Positions 8,841 through 17,304 of a DNA stretch of 47,851 nucleotides are shown here, in pieces. This DNA comes from Corynebacterium sp. MSK008 (GTDB taxonomy: Bacteria; Actinomycetota; Actinomycetes; Mycobacteriales; Mycobacteriaceae). Both the position numbers and the translations under genes were made by a program. Where the stretch lies: positions 168,407 through 216,257 of the forward strand of contig NZ_JASPJX010000004.1 in NCBI RefSeq assembly GCF_030232585.1, in the 5' to 3' direction. The first letter of the stretch is position 1, and the number at the start of each line of letters is the position of its first letter. The notes beneath the pieces are model-generated. The model was not told where the DNA came from, did not search any database, and worked only from the letters and a program-made list of their open reading frames with translations.

Positions 8841-8917
8841 CCGCGGATCCAGCTAGTAGGACCCAGCTATCTCGCTCTGAGAGGCGATTAGCTGGATCCT
8901 TGTAGCTGGATCCGCGG
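8841..8917. repeat. 77-bp nested palindrome made of four GGAYCCAGCTA units
   Basis: Outer arms 8841-8861 and 8897-8917 pair over 21 bp with two mismatches. A second inner pair (CCAGCTA / TAGCTGG) lies between them. The unit GGATCCAGCTA or a variant therefore occurs four times, two in each orientation. It sits between the stress-protein terminator and the stop codon of the FUSC gene. It lacks a T-run, so it is better read as a REP-like repeat than as a terminator. Confidence 0.7.
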
Positions 8918-8944
8918 AAGACGGGGCGGGGAGACCCGAGCGCC

Positions 8945-10117
8945 CTAGTCGAAGTCGAACGTTTCCGGCTCCACCTTCGGCGTCTTCGAGGTGGGTGCGA
9001 GGGCCGCGAGCGCCGATTCGTGGGACATGCCGCACACCATTAGCAGGTCCACGATTAGCGAGCGAGTCTGCGCCAGGATCGCGTACGCGGACAGCACCCC
9101 GTCTTCCGGGATAACGTCCATACCCGCCTCCTGCGCGGCCTGGCGCAGTTCGTTGACGCACTGCGGAATGACGGTGGCTTGGGCAACGCGTGAATTGACG
9201 TCGTAGACCTCGGAAAGCTCCAGACACACCTGGGAAAGGGTGTCCAGGAGTTGGATTTGGGCGGGGGTGGCGGAATCGTTGTCGTCGGCAAGCACACGCG
9301 CCCGGCGTGCAAGCACTCGCGCCGTACGCACCGCATTATCGACGGGCGGGATCACGCGGGCGAGCGAGTTAATGTAGCGGCGCGTACCCCACAAGAACGG
9401 CGAGACACGCGACGTTTCCTGCCCGGCCTTCACCGCAGAGGCGAGGTCATCGATGCCGGTTTGGGAACCGCGGATGAGCTCGAGCGCCTCGTCGATGACG
9501 TCGGGGTTGTTGTCGCGCAGGCCGTCCGAGACATCGTCGAGCACCGACGACATAATTCCCAGCACCTTCGACACCTCGGCGCGCGCCGACTGCATCGGCG
9601 CCTGCGGAATCAGCGCAATCGTGACCATCGCGACCAGGCAGCCGATAATCGCGTCCACGGTGCGGTCCAGGCCAGTGACCTCCGCGCCCGGCGGCATGAT
9701 TGTGGCGATCAGGATCGCGCCGATCGCGGCCTGGTTGTTCACAAGGACTGAGCTAGAGAAGAACGACGCGATCAGCAGTGAACCGGCGACGATGACCGCG
9801 ATCTGCCAGCCACCGTCGCCGAGCCGGTAGAAGATGAGGTCTCCAACCAGGACACCGAGAATGCAGCCAACAGCCATATCCACGGACTTAGAAACACGGT
9901 CTCCGCCCGTCATGCCGATAATGATGACCGTCGAGATCGGGGCGAAAAACGGGCGCGGGTGGCCGGCGACGTCACGGGCCAAGAAGTACGCGAGGCCGGC
10001 CGCTAAACCGATCTGCAGGATCGGGAGCAGACGCTTGCGCACACGTTTCAGGCGCGCCTGCAACGATTTGTCCACCAGCTGGAGACGCTCGCGCGTACTC
10101 ATCCTCTGCTTCGCCAT
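8945..10117 (-). CDS. FUSC-family (aromatic acid exporter-like) membrane protein
   Basis: About 390 residues from the ATG at 10117 (MAKQRMSTRERL); an ATG at 10102 is an alternative. The N-terminal half has about six hydrophobic segments, starting near residue 30 (LLPILQIGLAAGLAYFLA), and the motif GGDRVSKSVDMAVGCILGVL. This is the FUSC/ArAE fold seen in small-molecule exporters. The C-terminal half is a soluble helical domain with a charged coil. Substrate unknown. No clear ribosome binding site precedes either ATG; a TAAACT box just upstream of 10117 may allow a leaderless transcript. It is downstream of fba on the same strand, separated by a terminator. Confidence 0.75.
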   Translation of the reverse strand: MAKQRMSTRERLQLVDKSLQARLKRVRKRLLPILQIGLAAGLAYFLARDVAGHPRPFFAPISTVIIIGMTGGDRVSKSVDMAVGCILGVLVGDLIFYRLGDGGWQIAVIVAGSLLIASFFSSSVLVNNQAAIGAILIATIMPPGAEVTGLDRTVDAIIGCLVAMVTIALIPQAPMQSARAEVSKVLGIMSSVLDDVSDGLRDNNPDVIDEALELIRGSQTGIDDLASAVKAGQETSRVSPFLWGTRRYINSLARVIPPVDNAVRTARVLARRARVLADDNDSATPAQIQLLDTLSQVCLELSEVYDVNSRVAQATVIPQCVNELRQAAQEAGMDVIPEDGVLSAYAILAQTRSLIVDLLMVCGMSHESALAALAPTSKTPKVEPETFDFD

Positions 10118-10164
10118 GGTTAGACAGTTTAGGCGGGAAGGCAAACAGAACCGGGGCAAAAGGA

Positions 10165-10190
10165 AAACCTCCGGGGAGGGCCGGAGGTTT
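10165..10190 (-). terminator. Intrinsic terminator of fba
   Basis: Ten-base-pair stem AAACCTCCGG / CCGGAGGTTT with a GGAGGG loop. On the minus strand it ends in TTTT, directly downstream of fba. Confidence 0.85.
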
Positions 10191-10191
10191 C

Positions 10192-10210
10192 GTCGAGAAG
10201 CAAATGCTTA
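10192..10210 (+). repeat. Variant dispersed motif between the fba stop codon and its terminator
   Basis: GTCGAGAAGCAAATGCTTA is a one-base variant of GTCGATARGC followed by the palindromic tail AAGCANNTGCTT. Its last three bases are the fba stop codon. The same arrangement recurs at the end of ald (35103-35121). Confidence 0.5.
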
Positions 10211-11242
10211 CTTGGACACAGACTTGCCCACGGAGTGCAGATCCTGGCACGCCTCGATGACGCGCTCGGACATGGCCTGCTCGGCCTGCTTCAGGTACGA
10301 GCGCGGATCGTAGGTCTTCTTGTTGCCCACCTCGCCGTCGATCTTGAGCACACCGTCGTAGTTGGAGAACATGTGGGCCGCGACCGGGCGGGTGAACGCG
10401 TACTGGGTGTCGGTGTCCACGTTCATCTTGATCACGCCGTAGCGCAGGGACTCCTCGATCTTCTCCTTCTCAGAGCCGGAGCCGCCGTGGAAGACGAAGT
10501 CGAACGGCTGGGCGCCCTCGTCCAGGCCGAGCTTGCGGGCGGCGACCTTCTGGCCCATGTCCAGGACCTCCGGGCGCAGCTTCACGTTGCCCGGCTTGTA
10601 CACGCCGTGGACGTTACCGAAGGTGGCGGCCAGCAGGTAGCGGCCGTTCTCCCCGGTGCCCAGCGCGTCGACGGTCTTTTCAAAGTCGGCCTCGTTGGTG
10701 TACAGGTTCGCGCCGGCCTTCGCCTCAACGCCGTCCTCCTCGCCGCCGACAACGCCGATTTCCACCTCGAGGATGATGTTCGCCGCGCGGGCCTTGGCCA
10801 GCAGCTCCTGAGCGATCTCCAGGTTCTCGTCGATCGGCACCGCGGAGCCGTCCCACATGTGGGACTGGAACAGCGGCAGCTCGCCGGCGTCCACGCGCTC
10901 CTGGGAGATGGCGATGAGCGGACGAACGTAATCGTCCAGCACTTCCTTCTGGCAGTGGTCCGTGTGCAGCGCGATGTTGACGTCGTAGTACTCCGCCACC
11001 TCGTGCGCGAACGCCGCCAGCGCCTTTGCGCCCGCAACCTTGTTCTTCACGCCCAGGCCGGAGCCGAACTCAGCGCCGCCGAGGGAGAACTGGATGATGC
11101 CGTCAGACTCCGCCTCGGCAAAACCCTTGATCGCCGCGTTGATGGTCTCCGACGAAGTGCAGTTAATCGCCGGGAACGCGAAGCCGCCCTTCTTGGCGGT
11201 GTCCAGCATCTGGTTGTAGACCTCGGGGGTTGCGATAGGCAT
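10208..11242 (-). CDS. fba: Class II fructose-bisphosphate aldolase
   Basis: 344 residues, normal for class II aldolases. It reversibly cleaves fructose 1,6-bisphosphate into dihydroxyacetone phosphate and glyceraldehyde 3-phosphate in glycolysis and gluconeogenesis. Zinc ligands are visible in LHTDHCQKE (near residue 110) and FHGGSGSEKEK. NMDTD-type substrate contacts appear as KMNVDTDTQYAFTRP. The ATG at 11242 follows a GGAGGA ribosome binding site. It is monocistronic, with a strong terminator directly downstream and the GH76 gene upstream on the same strand. Codon use is strongly biased, as for a highly expressed gene. Confidence 0.97.
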   Translation of the reverse strand: MPIATPEVYNQMLDTAKKGGFAFPAINCTSSETINAAIKGFAEAESDGIIQFSLGGAEFGSGLGVKNKVAGAKALAAFAHEVAEYYDVNIALHTDHCQKEVLDDYVRPLIAISQERVDAGELPLFQSHMWDGSAVPIDENLEIAQELLAKARAANIILEVEIGVVGGEEDGVEAKAGANLYTNEADFEKTVDALGTGENGRYLLAATFGNVHGVYKPGNVKLRPEVLDMGQKVAARKLGLDEGAQPFDFVFHGGSGSEKEKIEESLRYGVIKMNVDTDTQYAFTRPVAAHMFSNYDGVLKIDGEVGNKKTYDPRSYLKQAEQAMSERVIEACQDLHSVGKSVSK

Positions 11243-11290
11243 GGGAATCCTCCTGCTAGGGGTTGCAGTTACGCCCCCAGTATGCCCCTT

Positions 11291-12550
11291 TTACGGCTGC
11301 GCTGCAGCCACCCTCGCCGCCGCCTCCAGCAGCATCCAGCCGGACAGCTGGACGGACAGGTCGCGCTCGTCGATACGCACGAGCCCCACCGCCTCGCTTA
11401 TCGACGAAGGCCCAAGCCCGTAGTTGTGCGGCAACTTCGCATCCTGCGTCCACTCCGCGGCAAAAACCGGCAGGCCGTCGACCTCCAGGCGGTGCGACCA
11501 GAGCGACTCCGCCGACTGCATGACCAGCCGCGCCGCGATCTTGCGCGTGGCGATATTCTCCTTCGAATCCTCCGGCAACCGCAGCGCCACCTCCGCCAGA
11601 TAGCGCGCGAGGATGCCCTTGAACAGGCCGCCGTCGCCCTCCCCGGACTCCTCCGGCGGGCTCAGCAGCACGCCCTGCGGGGTGGCCAAGTGCAGCGTAA
11701 TGGCCTGCACGATCGCGCGGATATGGGTGATGTAGAACATCGACGCGTCCGCACGCTCCGAGTAGACGAAGGAATCGATCTGCTCGTCGTGCGCCAGGCC
11801 CACGTCCTCACGCAGCGCGAGTGCGATCTCAAGGCTCGCGCCGAGTGCGGTGCCCTGGTTGTAGGTGTACACCTTATCGACGACCTCCGGTCCGCTCATG
11901 CGCATCCGGATGCCGTCGTCAAGCAGACCGTCCTCACGCACCAGATTGTCAAAGATCCAGTCCACAATCTCGCGCGCCTTATCCAGGCGGCCGGTGCGGG
12001 CGAACAGCAGCGCAGCGGTGGCGTTCGACGGCACGTTGTAGAACGTCTCTCCGCTCCGCCAGGGCAGCACACCCGTGACCGGATCGATGCCAGCGAGCAG
12101 GTCAAACTCCAAGTCGTCCAAATGGCGGTTGCGCTTGATCCCGCCGATCTGGGTCGCCCGGTTCCACGCCAGGGCCAGCCACGCTTTGTCGTCGTAGTGC
12201 ACGTTAGTGAGCAGCTTGCCCCGGTTGCGGCGCTGCACCCCGCGCAACGTGTCCGCGATCCGGCGGCGGCGCGATTTTGTCTCCCGGCGGGCTGCGGCGT
12301 CGACCTGGCAGTCCAGGTACTGCGCCTGCCACCAGTAATGCCAGTGCCAGAAAGAGCGATCCTTCGGACCCGGCGGCCACGCCACCACCGCTAGATTCGT
12401 CTTGGGCAGGCCCCAGAGCTTTTGCGCGTGGCGTTCATTTACGGCAGATTCAGCCAGGTCAGCGCGGTGCGCCCACGTTTCCGGCACAGGGGACTCCTCA
12501 GGTTCAAACGGTTCGTACCTATATTGCCAGAAGCGTTGGTTTCGTTTCAC
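11291..12550 (-). CDS. Glycoside hydrolase family 76 (alpha-1,6-mannanase-like) protein
   Basis: About 419 residues from a GTG at 12550. The motif LLDDGIR supplies the paired aspartates used by GH76 enzymes, and VYTYNQGT is the other hallmark of the family. GH76 proteins act on alpha-1,6-mannan; in corynebacteria the natural target could be the mannan core of lipomannan or lipoarabinomannan. No signal peptide is evident, the N-terminus (KRNQRFWQYRYEPF) being polar, so either it is cytosolic or the start is misplaced. A later internal start near AHRADLAESAV would remove the unusual first 28 residues. It contains an intragenic copy of GTCGATAAGC at 11396 that uses the rare ATA codon. It is adjacent to fba, as in C. 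glutamicum. Confidence 0.8.
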   Translation of the reverse strand: MKRNQRFWQYRYEPFEPEESPVPETWAHRADLAESAVNERHAQKLWGLPKTNLAVVAWPPGPKDRSFWHWHYWWQAQYLDCQVDAAARRETKSRRRRIADTLRGVQRRNRGKLLTNVHYDDKAWLALAWNRATQIGGIKRNRHLDDLEFDLLAGIDPVTGVLPWRSGETFYNVPSNATAALLFARTGRLDKAREIVDWIFDNLVREDGLLDDGIRMRMSGPEVVDKVYTYNQGTALGASLEIALALREDVGLAHDEQIDSFVYSERADASMFYITHIRAIVQAITLHLATPQGVLLSPPEESGEGDGGLFKGILARYLAEVALRLPEDSKENIATRKIAARLVMQSAESLWSHRLEVDGLPVFAAEWTQDAKLPHNYGLGPSSISEAVGLVRIDERDLSVQLSGWMLLEAAARVAAAQP

Positions 12551-12671
12551 CGGTTCCGGCGGGTTTTAGGGGGTGGCGGCCGCCTACCTAAACGAAACAT
12601 GCAAAAGTTGACATTTGGGACGGTCGTTCAATTTTAAACGTGCAGGTCAGAATCTTATCAGTTTTGACGCA

Positions 12672-12685
12672 TGTAAAGTTTTACA
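12672..12685. promoter_or_regulatory. Small AT-rich palindrome between GH76 and trmH
   Basis: TGTAAAGTTTTACA has 6-bp arms and a GT centre. It lies in the 159-bp gap between the trmH stop and the GH76 start. It could be an operator or part of a weak trmH terminator; nothing decides between these. Confidence 0.25.
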
Positions 12686-12709
12686 AAACCGGGGCGGGAA
12701 GGGGCACCG

Positions 12710-13381
12710 CTACCACGCCTGGGAGAGGTCCGCGTGCTGACGGATCCAGGCGTGCATGGCGATGCCGGCCGCCACGCCGGCATTGATGGAGCGGGTGGAG
12801 CCGAACTGGGCGATCGAGCAGGTCATCACCGACGCCTTTTGGGCTGCCTCGGTCACTCCCGGGCCCTCCTGGCCGAACAACAGGACGCACTCGCGAGGCA
12901 GCTCGGCGGTCTCGAGCGGAACGGAGCCAGGGGTGTTGTCGATGGCGACCACCGGGATGTCCTCCGCGGCGGCCCACTCCATGAGGCCGGCAACCGTTTC
13001 GTGGTGGCGGATGTGCTGGTAGCGGTCCGTGACCATCGCGCCGCGCCGGTTCCACCGTTTCCGCCCGACGATGTGCACCTCGCGGGCCAAAAACGCGTTG
13101 GCGGTGCGCACCACGGTGCCGATGTTCATGTCGTTTTCGAAGTTCTCGATGGCCACGTGGAACGGGTGCCGGCGCTGGTCAAGGTCGGCGACAACCGCGT
13201 CCAGCGACCAGTAGCGGTACGCGTCGACGACGTTGCGGCGGTCGCCGTCGCGGAGAAACTCCGGGTCCAGGCGGGGGTCGTCGGGCCACTCCCCTTCCCA
13301 GGGGCCGACGCCGTGGCGGCCCTCGTTCCATTCAGTGGGGCCGCGGAGCTCCCCATTAGACGAGTCAGACAAGTTAGGCAA
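12710..13381 (-). CDS. trmH: SPOUT-class RNA 2'-O-methyltransferase (TrmH/SpoU family)
   Basis: About 223 residues if it starts at the TTG at 13381; a TTG at 13372 is equally possible. No ATG or GTG precedes the conserved region, and the start overlaps the pyrE stop codon by about 8 bp, implying translational coupling. SPOUT motifs are clear: NIGTVVRTANAF (motif 1), LLFGQEGPGV (motif 2), and SINAGVAAGIAMHAW (motif 3, trefoil knot forming the SAM site). An N-terminal extension of about 60 residues precedes the catalytic domain. The family methylates ribose of tRNA or rRNA; the exact target cannot be told from sequence. Confidence 0.88.
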   Translation of the reverse strand: MPNLSDSSNGELRGPTEWNEGRHGVGPWEGEWPDDPRLDPEFLRDGDRRNVVDAYRYWSLDAVVADLDQRRHPFHVAIENFENDMNIGTVVRTANAFLAREVHIVGRKRWNRRGAMVTDRYQHIRHHETVAGLMEWAAAEDIPVVAIDNTPGSVPLETAELPRECVLLFGQEGPGVTEAAQKASVMTCSIAQFGSTRSINAGVAAGIAMHAWIRQHADLSQAW

Positions 13382-13901
13382 GGCCCAGGTCTTCGAGTCC
13401 GAGGAGGAAACGGTACTCCAGGCCGGCGTCGCGAAGCACCTGGTCAGCACCGGTTGCACGGTCGACGACGGTGGCCACGGCGACCACCTCAGCGCCCTCC
13501 TCGCGACAGGCCTCGACGGCGGTGAGCGGGGAGTTGCCGGTGGTGGTCGTGTCCTCGACCACCAGCACGCGCTTGCCTTTGATAGCCGGGCCCTCGATGC
13601 GGCGCTGCATGCCGTGCTTCTTGGCCTCCTTGCGCACCACAAAGGAATCGATCGGGCGGCCGGGGGCGTGCATGACGGCGGTGGCGACCGGGTCGGCGCC
13701 CAGGGTGAGGCCGCCGACGGCGTCGAAGTGCAGGTCGTCGGTGAGCTCGCGCAGCAGCTTGCCGATCAGCGGGCTGGCCTCGTGGTGCAGCGTCGCGCGG
13801 CGCAGATCCACGTAGTAGTCCGCCTCCTTGCCCGAGGACAAGGTCACCTTGCCGTGCACCACTGCCAGCTCTTTGACCAGCTCAGCGAGTTTTTCCTTCA
13901 T
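13374..13901 (-). CDS. pyrE: Orotate phosphoribosyltransferase
   Basis: 175 residues. It transfers ribose 5-phosphate from PRPP to orotate, making OMP in pyrimidine synthesis. The PRPP-binding loop RVLVVEDTTTTGNSP (near residue 115) is canonical, and SSGKEADYYVDLRRATL near residue 25 is the typical N-terminal signature. The ATG at 13901 lies 5 bp after the stop codon of the upstream membrane-anchored protein gene, and its 3' end overlaps trmH, so these three genes are probably one operon. Confidence 0.95.
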   Translation of the reverse strand: MKEKLAELVKELAVVHGKVTLSSGKEADYYVDLRRATLHHEASPLIGKLLRELTDDLHFDAVGGLTLGADPVATAVMHAPGRPIDSFVVRKEAKKHGMQRRIEGPAIKGKRVLVVEDTTTTGNSPLTAVEACREEGAEVVAVATVVDRATGADQVLRDAGLEYRFLLGLEDLGLA

Positions 13902-13906
13902 CGTTT

Positions 13907-14815
13907 CTACTCCTTGTCGTCGAAAATTGAGCTCGGGCCCTGCATGCGGCGCACCCGGGTTAAGTCCACCACGCGGCGCTCGTCGCCGGCGATGGCTTCC
14001 ACGTCATCGCCGCCGATGGTGTGGTCGGCCACCTCGCCGCGTTCGCCGCCGGTGGTGCGGGTGGGCAGCTCCACGGGGTCCTCGGGGCGCTGCATCACCG
14101 GCTCGTCCTCCGCCTCAGGTACGACCGCGGGGGCCTGGCCTGGGATGTCGCGGGTGGGGAATGGGAGGGTGAGCGGAGCGTCGTCGAGAGGCGGGAGCGT
14201 CCGGGCCGCATCCGCGAGCAGCGCCAGCGGCGCCAGCGTGGCGTCCCAGTCCTGCGGGGTGGCGTCGCGGCCCAGCTGCGCAATCGCCCACGCGCCCTCG
14301 AACCAGACGGCCTGCACGGCTGCAGGTAAACGTTCGAGTGCGGTGAGCACTCGCCTATCGACGAACCTCCGGCCCGCCCCCGCCTGCGTCGCAAAACACG
14401 TGAACCCGTGGTGCGTGTCCAGCTCCACCAGGTCGTCGGAGCCTTCCGCCGCGAAGTCCGTGCGGCGGAAATCCACCACCGCGCTTGATTCGGCGCCGGT
14501 GCCCATGGCGATGACAGTGGCCTCGCCCAGGTCAGCCACGTGCGCGTCGTGCCCGTAGGCACTGCCTGTGGCCACGTTGCGGGCGGACGCTCCCCCGGCG
14601 GCGGCGCCGCGCGACCACTCGCTGGCCAGCATGTCGTCGCTGGACGCGAACGCGTAGCCGTGCTCGCGGGCCCAGGAGCGGCGGGTGCGCTTGCTGGGCT
14701 TGGCCGGTTTAGCGGACTTTTCGGGTTGTGTGCTGCGCTCGCGGGCGTCGGATGCGAACAGCGCCGCGGCGGCAAGCAGCGCCGCGAGTGCGAGAACAAA
14801 CAGCAGGATGACCAT
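13907..14815 (-). CDS. Membrane-anchored hypothetical protein in the pyrE operon
   Basis: 302 residues. The first about 22 residues (VILLFVLALAALLAAAALFA) form one hydrophobic segment, acting as signal anchor. A basic linker (AKPAKPSKRTRRS) follows, then a soluble domain of about 170 residues and an acidic, proline-rich tail. I recognise no named family. The stop is 5 bp before pyrE. It contains one copy of the dispersed motif (14353, minus), encoding FVDRR with AGG and CGA codons unusual for this genome. It is likely a corynebacterial envelope-associated protein; function unknown. Confidence 0.75.
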   Translation of the reverse strand: MVILLFVLALAALLAAAALFASDARERSTQPEKSAKPAKPSKRTRRSWAREHGYAFASSDDMLASEWSRGAAAGGASARNVATGSAYGHDAHVADLGEATVIAMGTGAESSAVVDFRRTDFAAEGSDDLVELDTHHGFTCFATQAGAGRRFVDRRVLTALERLPAAVQAVWFEGAWAIAQLGRDATPQDWDATLAPLALLADAARTLPPLDDAPLTLPFPTRDIPGQAPAVVPEAEDEPVMQRPEDPVELPTRTTGGERGEVADHTIGGDDVEAIAGDERRVVDLTRVRRMQGPSSIFDDKE

Positions 14816-14844
14816 CGCGGCCTATGCTACCGCGCGGCCCGACA

Positions 14845-15687
14845 CTAAATGTCCGTCGCCACCGGGTTGTCGCGGTTCGCGCTCCACTGGGACCACCCGC
14901 CCACGTAATGCGTGAGCAGCGGCAGGCCGGCGTGCTCCATCGCGGCCAACAGCAGGGCGGAGTGGTTGCCGGAGCCGGAGTAGGTGATCACGCTGGCCGG
15001 GTCCGTGTTTTGGGTAACCCCCAGCTGGGAGAAGCGGTCGCGGATCTCGTCGGTGCCCTTCACCTTGTGGGTTTCCGGGTCGAACAGGTCGTTCACCGGC
15101 AGGTTCCGGGCACTGGGGATGTGCCCGGCGCGCAGATCCAGGATCTCGCGGCGGCCCTGGAAACGGCGGGCCCCTCTGGCGTCGATAAGCAATCCCTCGA
15201 ATGCCCTGACGTCCTCCATGGTTGCGGACGGCAAGCTGCCTTCGGTGAGCTCGACGTCGCGTGGGACGACGATACCACCCGGGCCCGCGACCGTGGGGAA
15301 GCCTTCGCCATCCCAGGTGGCGAAGCCACCGTCGAGGATGTGCACGTCCTCGACCCCAGCCCAGCGCAGGATCCACCACGCGCGGGCGGCGAACAGGCCG
15401 TTGCCGCCGTCGTAGATGAACACCGGGCGGCCGTCCTCAATGCCCCAGCCCGCCGCGGCTTTGCGCACCACGTCGATGCTGGGCAGCGGGTTGCGGCCCA
15501 CAGTGCGGCCGGGCATGCCGGCGAGCTGCACCGACGGGTCGCAGTACAGCGCCGTCGGGATGTGCTCCGATTGAAATTTGGACCACGCTTTGCCCTCTTT
15601 CGGCTCCCACAGCGCGGCGATGATGGTCTGTTTTTGGCCAGTCTGGATTCGCTCGTTGAGTTCAGCGGCGGAGACAAAGACGCTCAT
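14845..15687 (-). CDS. Rhodanese-like sulfurtransferase homologue lacking the catalytic cysteine
   Basis: 280 residues with two rhodanese domains in tandem, as in 3-mercaptopyruvate/thiosulfate sulfurtransferases (SseA). The N-terminal domain includes IFIYDGGNGLFAARAWW; the C-terminal domain holds IDARGARRFQGRREI and GHIPSARNLPV. The active-site loop, normally (Y)CGSGVTA, reads TYSGSGNHS here: the nucleophilic cysteine is serine (codon TCC). Known chemistry needs that cysteine to carry persulfide sulfur, so this protein should not be a normal sulfurtransferase. It may bind or sense anions, or use another residue. It is otherwise full-length and well conserved, so it is not a decaying pseudogene. 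It stands alone between the pyrE operon and a DUF4265 gene on the same strand. Confidence 0.82.
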   Translation of the reverse strand: MSVFVSAAELNERIQTGQKQTIIAALWEPKEGKAWSKFQSEHIPTALYCDPSVQLAGMPGRTVGRNPLPSIDVVRKAAAGWGIEDGRPVFIYDGGNGLFAARAWWILRWAGVEDVHILDGGFATWDGEGFPTVAGPGGIVVPRDVELTEGSLPSATMEDVRAFEGLLIDARGARRFQGRREILDLRAGHIPSARNLPVNDLFDPETHKVKGTDEIRDRFSQLGVTQNTDPASVITYSGSGNHSALLLAAMEHAGLPLLTHYVGGWSQWSANRDNPVATDI

Positions 15688-15708
15688 GGCCGCAAGTGTA
15701 ACGGTGAT

Positions 15709-16131
15709 TTACGCCATGTACCCGGGAGCGAGCTGGATTGTGCCCTGCTCCTCCAGGCCGCTGAGCCACTCCGTGATCCCCTCACGCGGGCAATCCGCGC
15801 CTATGCTGGCCGCGAGCATGCCGCCCGGGCCGAGCTCAACCCGGCACCCGAACGCCAAAAGCGTCCCGGCGATCTCGTCCGGGTCCAGGCCCTCCGGGTC
15901 CTCCGGCAGCACACGCACCGTCGACGCGCCGCCGCGCACCACCACGCGATCCACGTGGAACGCCCCACCGACCGTCACGCACTCCACGATGTCGCCCATC
16001 GCGAGCGCCGTATCGACGAACGGCACGCTCGCCACCACAAAATGATTCTGCCCAATTTGGTGCGCCTGCAGCTGCTCGCTCTCAACGCCCGGGATTGCAA
16101 CGCGGGTGAGGATCGTGGTGGTTGCCTGCAT
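15709..16131 (-). CDS. DUF4265-family protein
   Basis: 140 residues from the ATG at 16131 (MQATTTILTRVAIPG). The frame stays open upstream to 16221 but would run into adhA coding sequence. The pattern (HQIGQNHFVVASVPFVDTALAMGDIVECV) matches the DUF4265 family of small cytosolic proteins. No catalytic motif is known. The start lies 10 bp from the adhA stop on the same strand, so it could be co-transcribed with adhA. Confidence 0.7.
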   Translation of the reverse strand: MQATTTILTRVAIPGVESEQLQAHQIGQNHFVVASVPFVDTALAMGDIVECVTVGGAFHVDRVVVRGGASTVRVLPEDPEGLDPDEIAGTLLAFGCRVELGPGGMLAASIGADCPREGITEWLSGLEEQGTIQLAPGYMA

Positions 16132-16141
16132 GCACGGCAGT

Positions 16142-17173
16142 CTAGTACTTGATCGACATACGGCCAGCAATCTTGCCGTTGCGCATGTTCTCAAACACCT
16201 CGTTGACATCATCCAGCTCACAAGCGGTCACGTGCGGCTTGACCTCGCCGCGCGCGTAGAAGTCCAGCGCTTCCGCCATATCCTGGCGGGTGCCCACCAG
16301 GGAGCCGCGGATGGTGATGCCGCGGAGGACAATGTCGAAAATCGGCGCGGGGAACTCCCCCGGCGGCAGACCGTTGAAGACGATGGAGCCGTTGGAGCGG
16401 CACATCGCAATCGCCTGCCCGAACGCGTCCGGGTGCACTGCGGTGACCAGCACGCCGTGGGCGCCGCCCTCGGTGTACTCCTGCACCGCCTCACCGGGGT
16501 CCGTGGTCTTGGCATTCACCGCAAATTCTGCGCCCAGGTTCTTGGCCAGCTCAAGCTTGTCGTCCGCAATATCTACAGCGATGACGCGCATGCCCATTGC
16601 CACGCCGTACTGCACCGCCAGGTGACCCAGACCGCCGACACCGGAGATCACCATGAACTGACCCGGCTTAGTCTCAGCTTCCTTCAATCCCTTATAGACG
16701 GTCACGCCAGCGCACAAGATCGGTGCAGCCTCAACCGGGTCCGCCCCTTCTGGGATGCGCGGCGCGTAGCGGGTGTCCACCAGCATGTACTCACCGAAAG
16801 AGCCGTTCTGGGTGTAGCCACCGTATTCTGCCTGCTTACAATACGTCTCCCGGCCGGTGCGACAGAACTCGCACTCGCCACACGCAGACCACAGCCAGGC
16901 ATTGCCAACCATGTCGCCCACCTTCACCGAATGCTCACCCGGGCCCAGCTCTACAACCTCGCCCACTCCCTCGTGCCCCGGCACGAATGGCGGCTGCGGT
17001 TTGACGGGCCAATCCCCTTCAACCGCGTGGAGGTCGGTGTGACAGATCCCGGAAGCGTGAAGTTTCACCAGTGCTTGAAACGGGCCCGGCTTAGGCAAAT
17101 CGATCTCTTTGACATTGACGCTGGGACCGAACTGTTCAGCCACTGCCGCGCGCATTGCTGTTGGGGTGGACAT
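16142..17173 (-). CDS. adhA: Zinc-dependent alcohol dehydrogenase
   Basis: 343 residues, medium-chain ADH family (AdhP/AdhA type), oxidising ethanol and similar alcohols with NAD. Catalytic zinc ligands appear in ICHTDLH and PGHEGVGEV. The structural zinc site is CGECEFCRTGRETYC. The Rossmann motif GVGGLGHLAVQYG lies near residue 170. AAAGGAG precedes the ATG. With ald (35119) it gives an ethanol-to-acetate route, although the two genes are apart. The roughly 130-bp upstream gap shared with panB contains a TACCAT -10-like box. Confidence 0.94.
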   Translation of the reverse strand: MSTPTAMRAAVAEQFGPSVNVKEIDLPKPGPFQALVKLHASGICHTDLHAVEGDWPVKPQPPFVPGHEGVGEVVELGPGEHSVKVGDMVGNAWLWSACGECEFCRTGRETYCKQAEYGGYTQNGSFGEYMLVDTRYAPRIPEGADPVEAAPILCAGVTVYKGLKEAETKPGQFMVISGVGGLGHLAVQYGVAMGMRVIAVDIADDKLELAKNLGAEFAVNAKTTDPGEAVQEYTEGGAHGVLVTAVHPDAFGQAIAMCRSNGSIVFNGLPPGEFPAPIFDIVLRGITIRGSLVGTRQDMAEALDFYARGEVKPHVTACELDDVNEVFENMRNGKIAGRMSIKY

Positions 17174-17289
17174 GGGAACTCCTTTCCGACGAAATGCAGT
17201 TACAAGTCATATGGTACAGATCACATCGAACTGCGAATGGAGCCGCAGATAACATTTTGGTATTTGGCCGGGCTATAGAAGTGTCGGCC

Positions 17290-17304
17290 TAGACTGCATG
17301 CGTG
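17290..17304 (+). promoter_or_regulatory. -10 box and likely leaderless start of panB
   Basis: TAGACT at 17290-17295 is followed after 6 bp by the GTG initiation codon at 17302. There is no Shine-Dalgarno sequence. A transcript starting at the GTG itself is therefore expected, a common mode in corynebacteria. Confidence 0.5.

Noticed and set aside
8841..8917. Second terminator for the stress-protein gene or for the FUSC gene
   Set aside because: The palindrome has no T-run on either strand, and a good terminator already lies at 8751-8780.
10235..12394. 719-codon plus-strand open frame across fba and GH76
   Set aside because: It is antisense to two clearly recognisable genes and has shadow composition.
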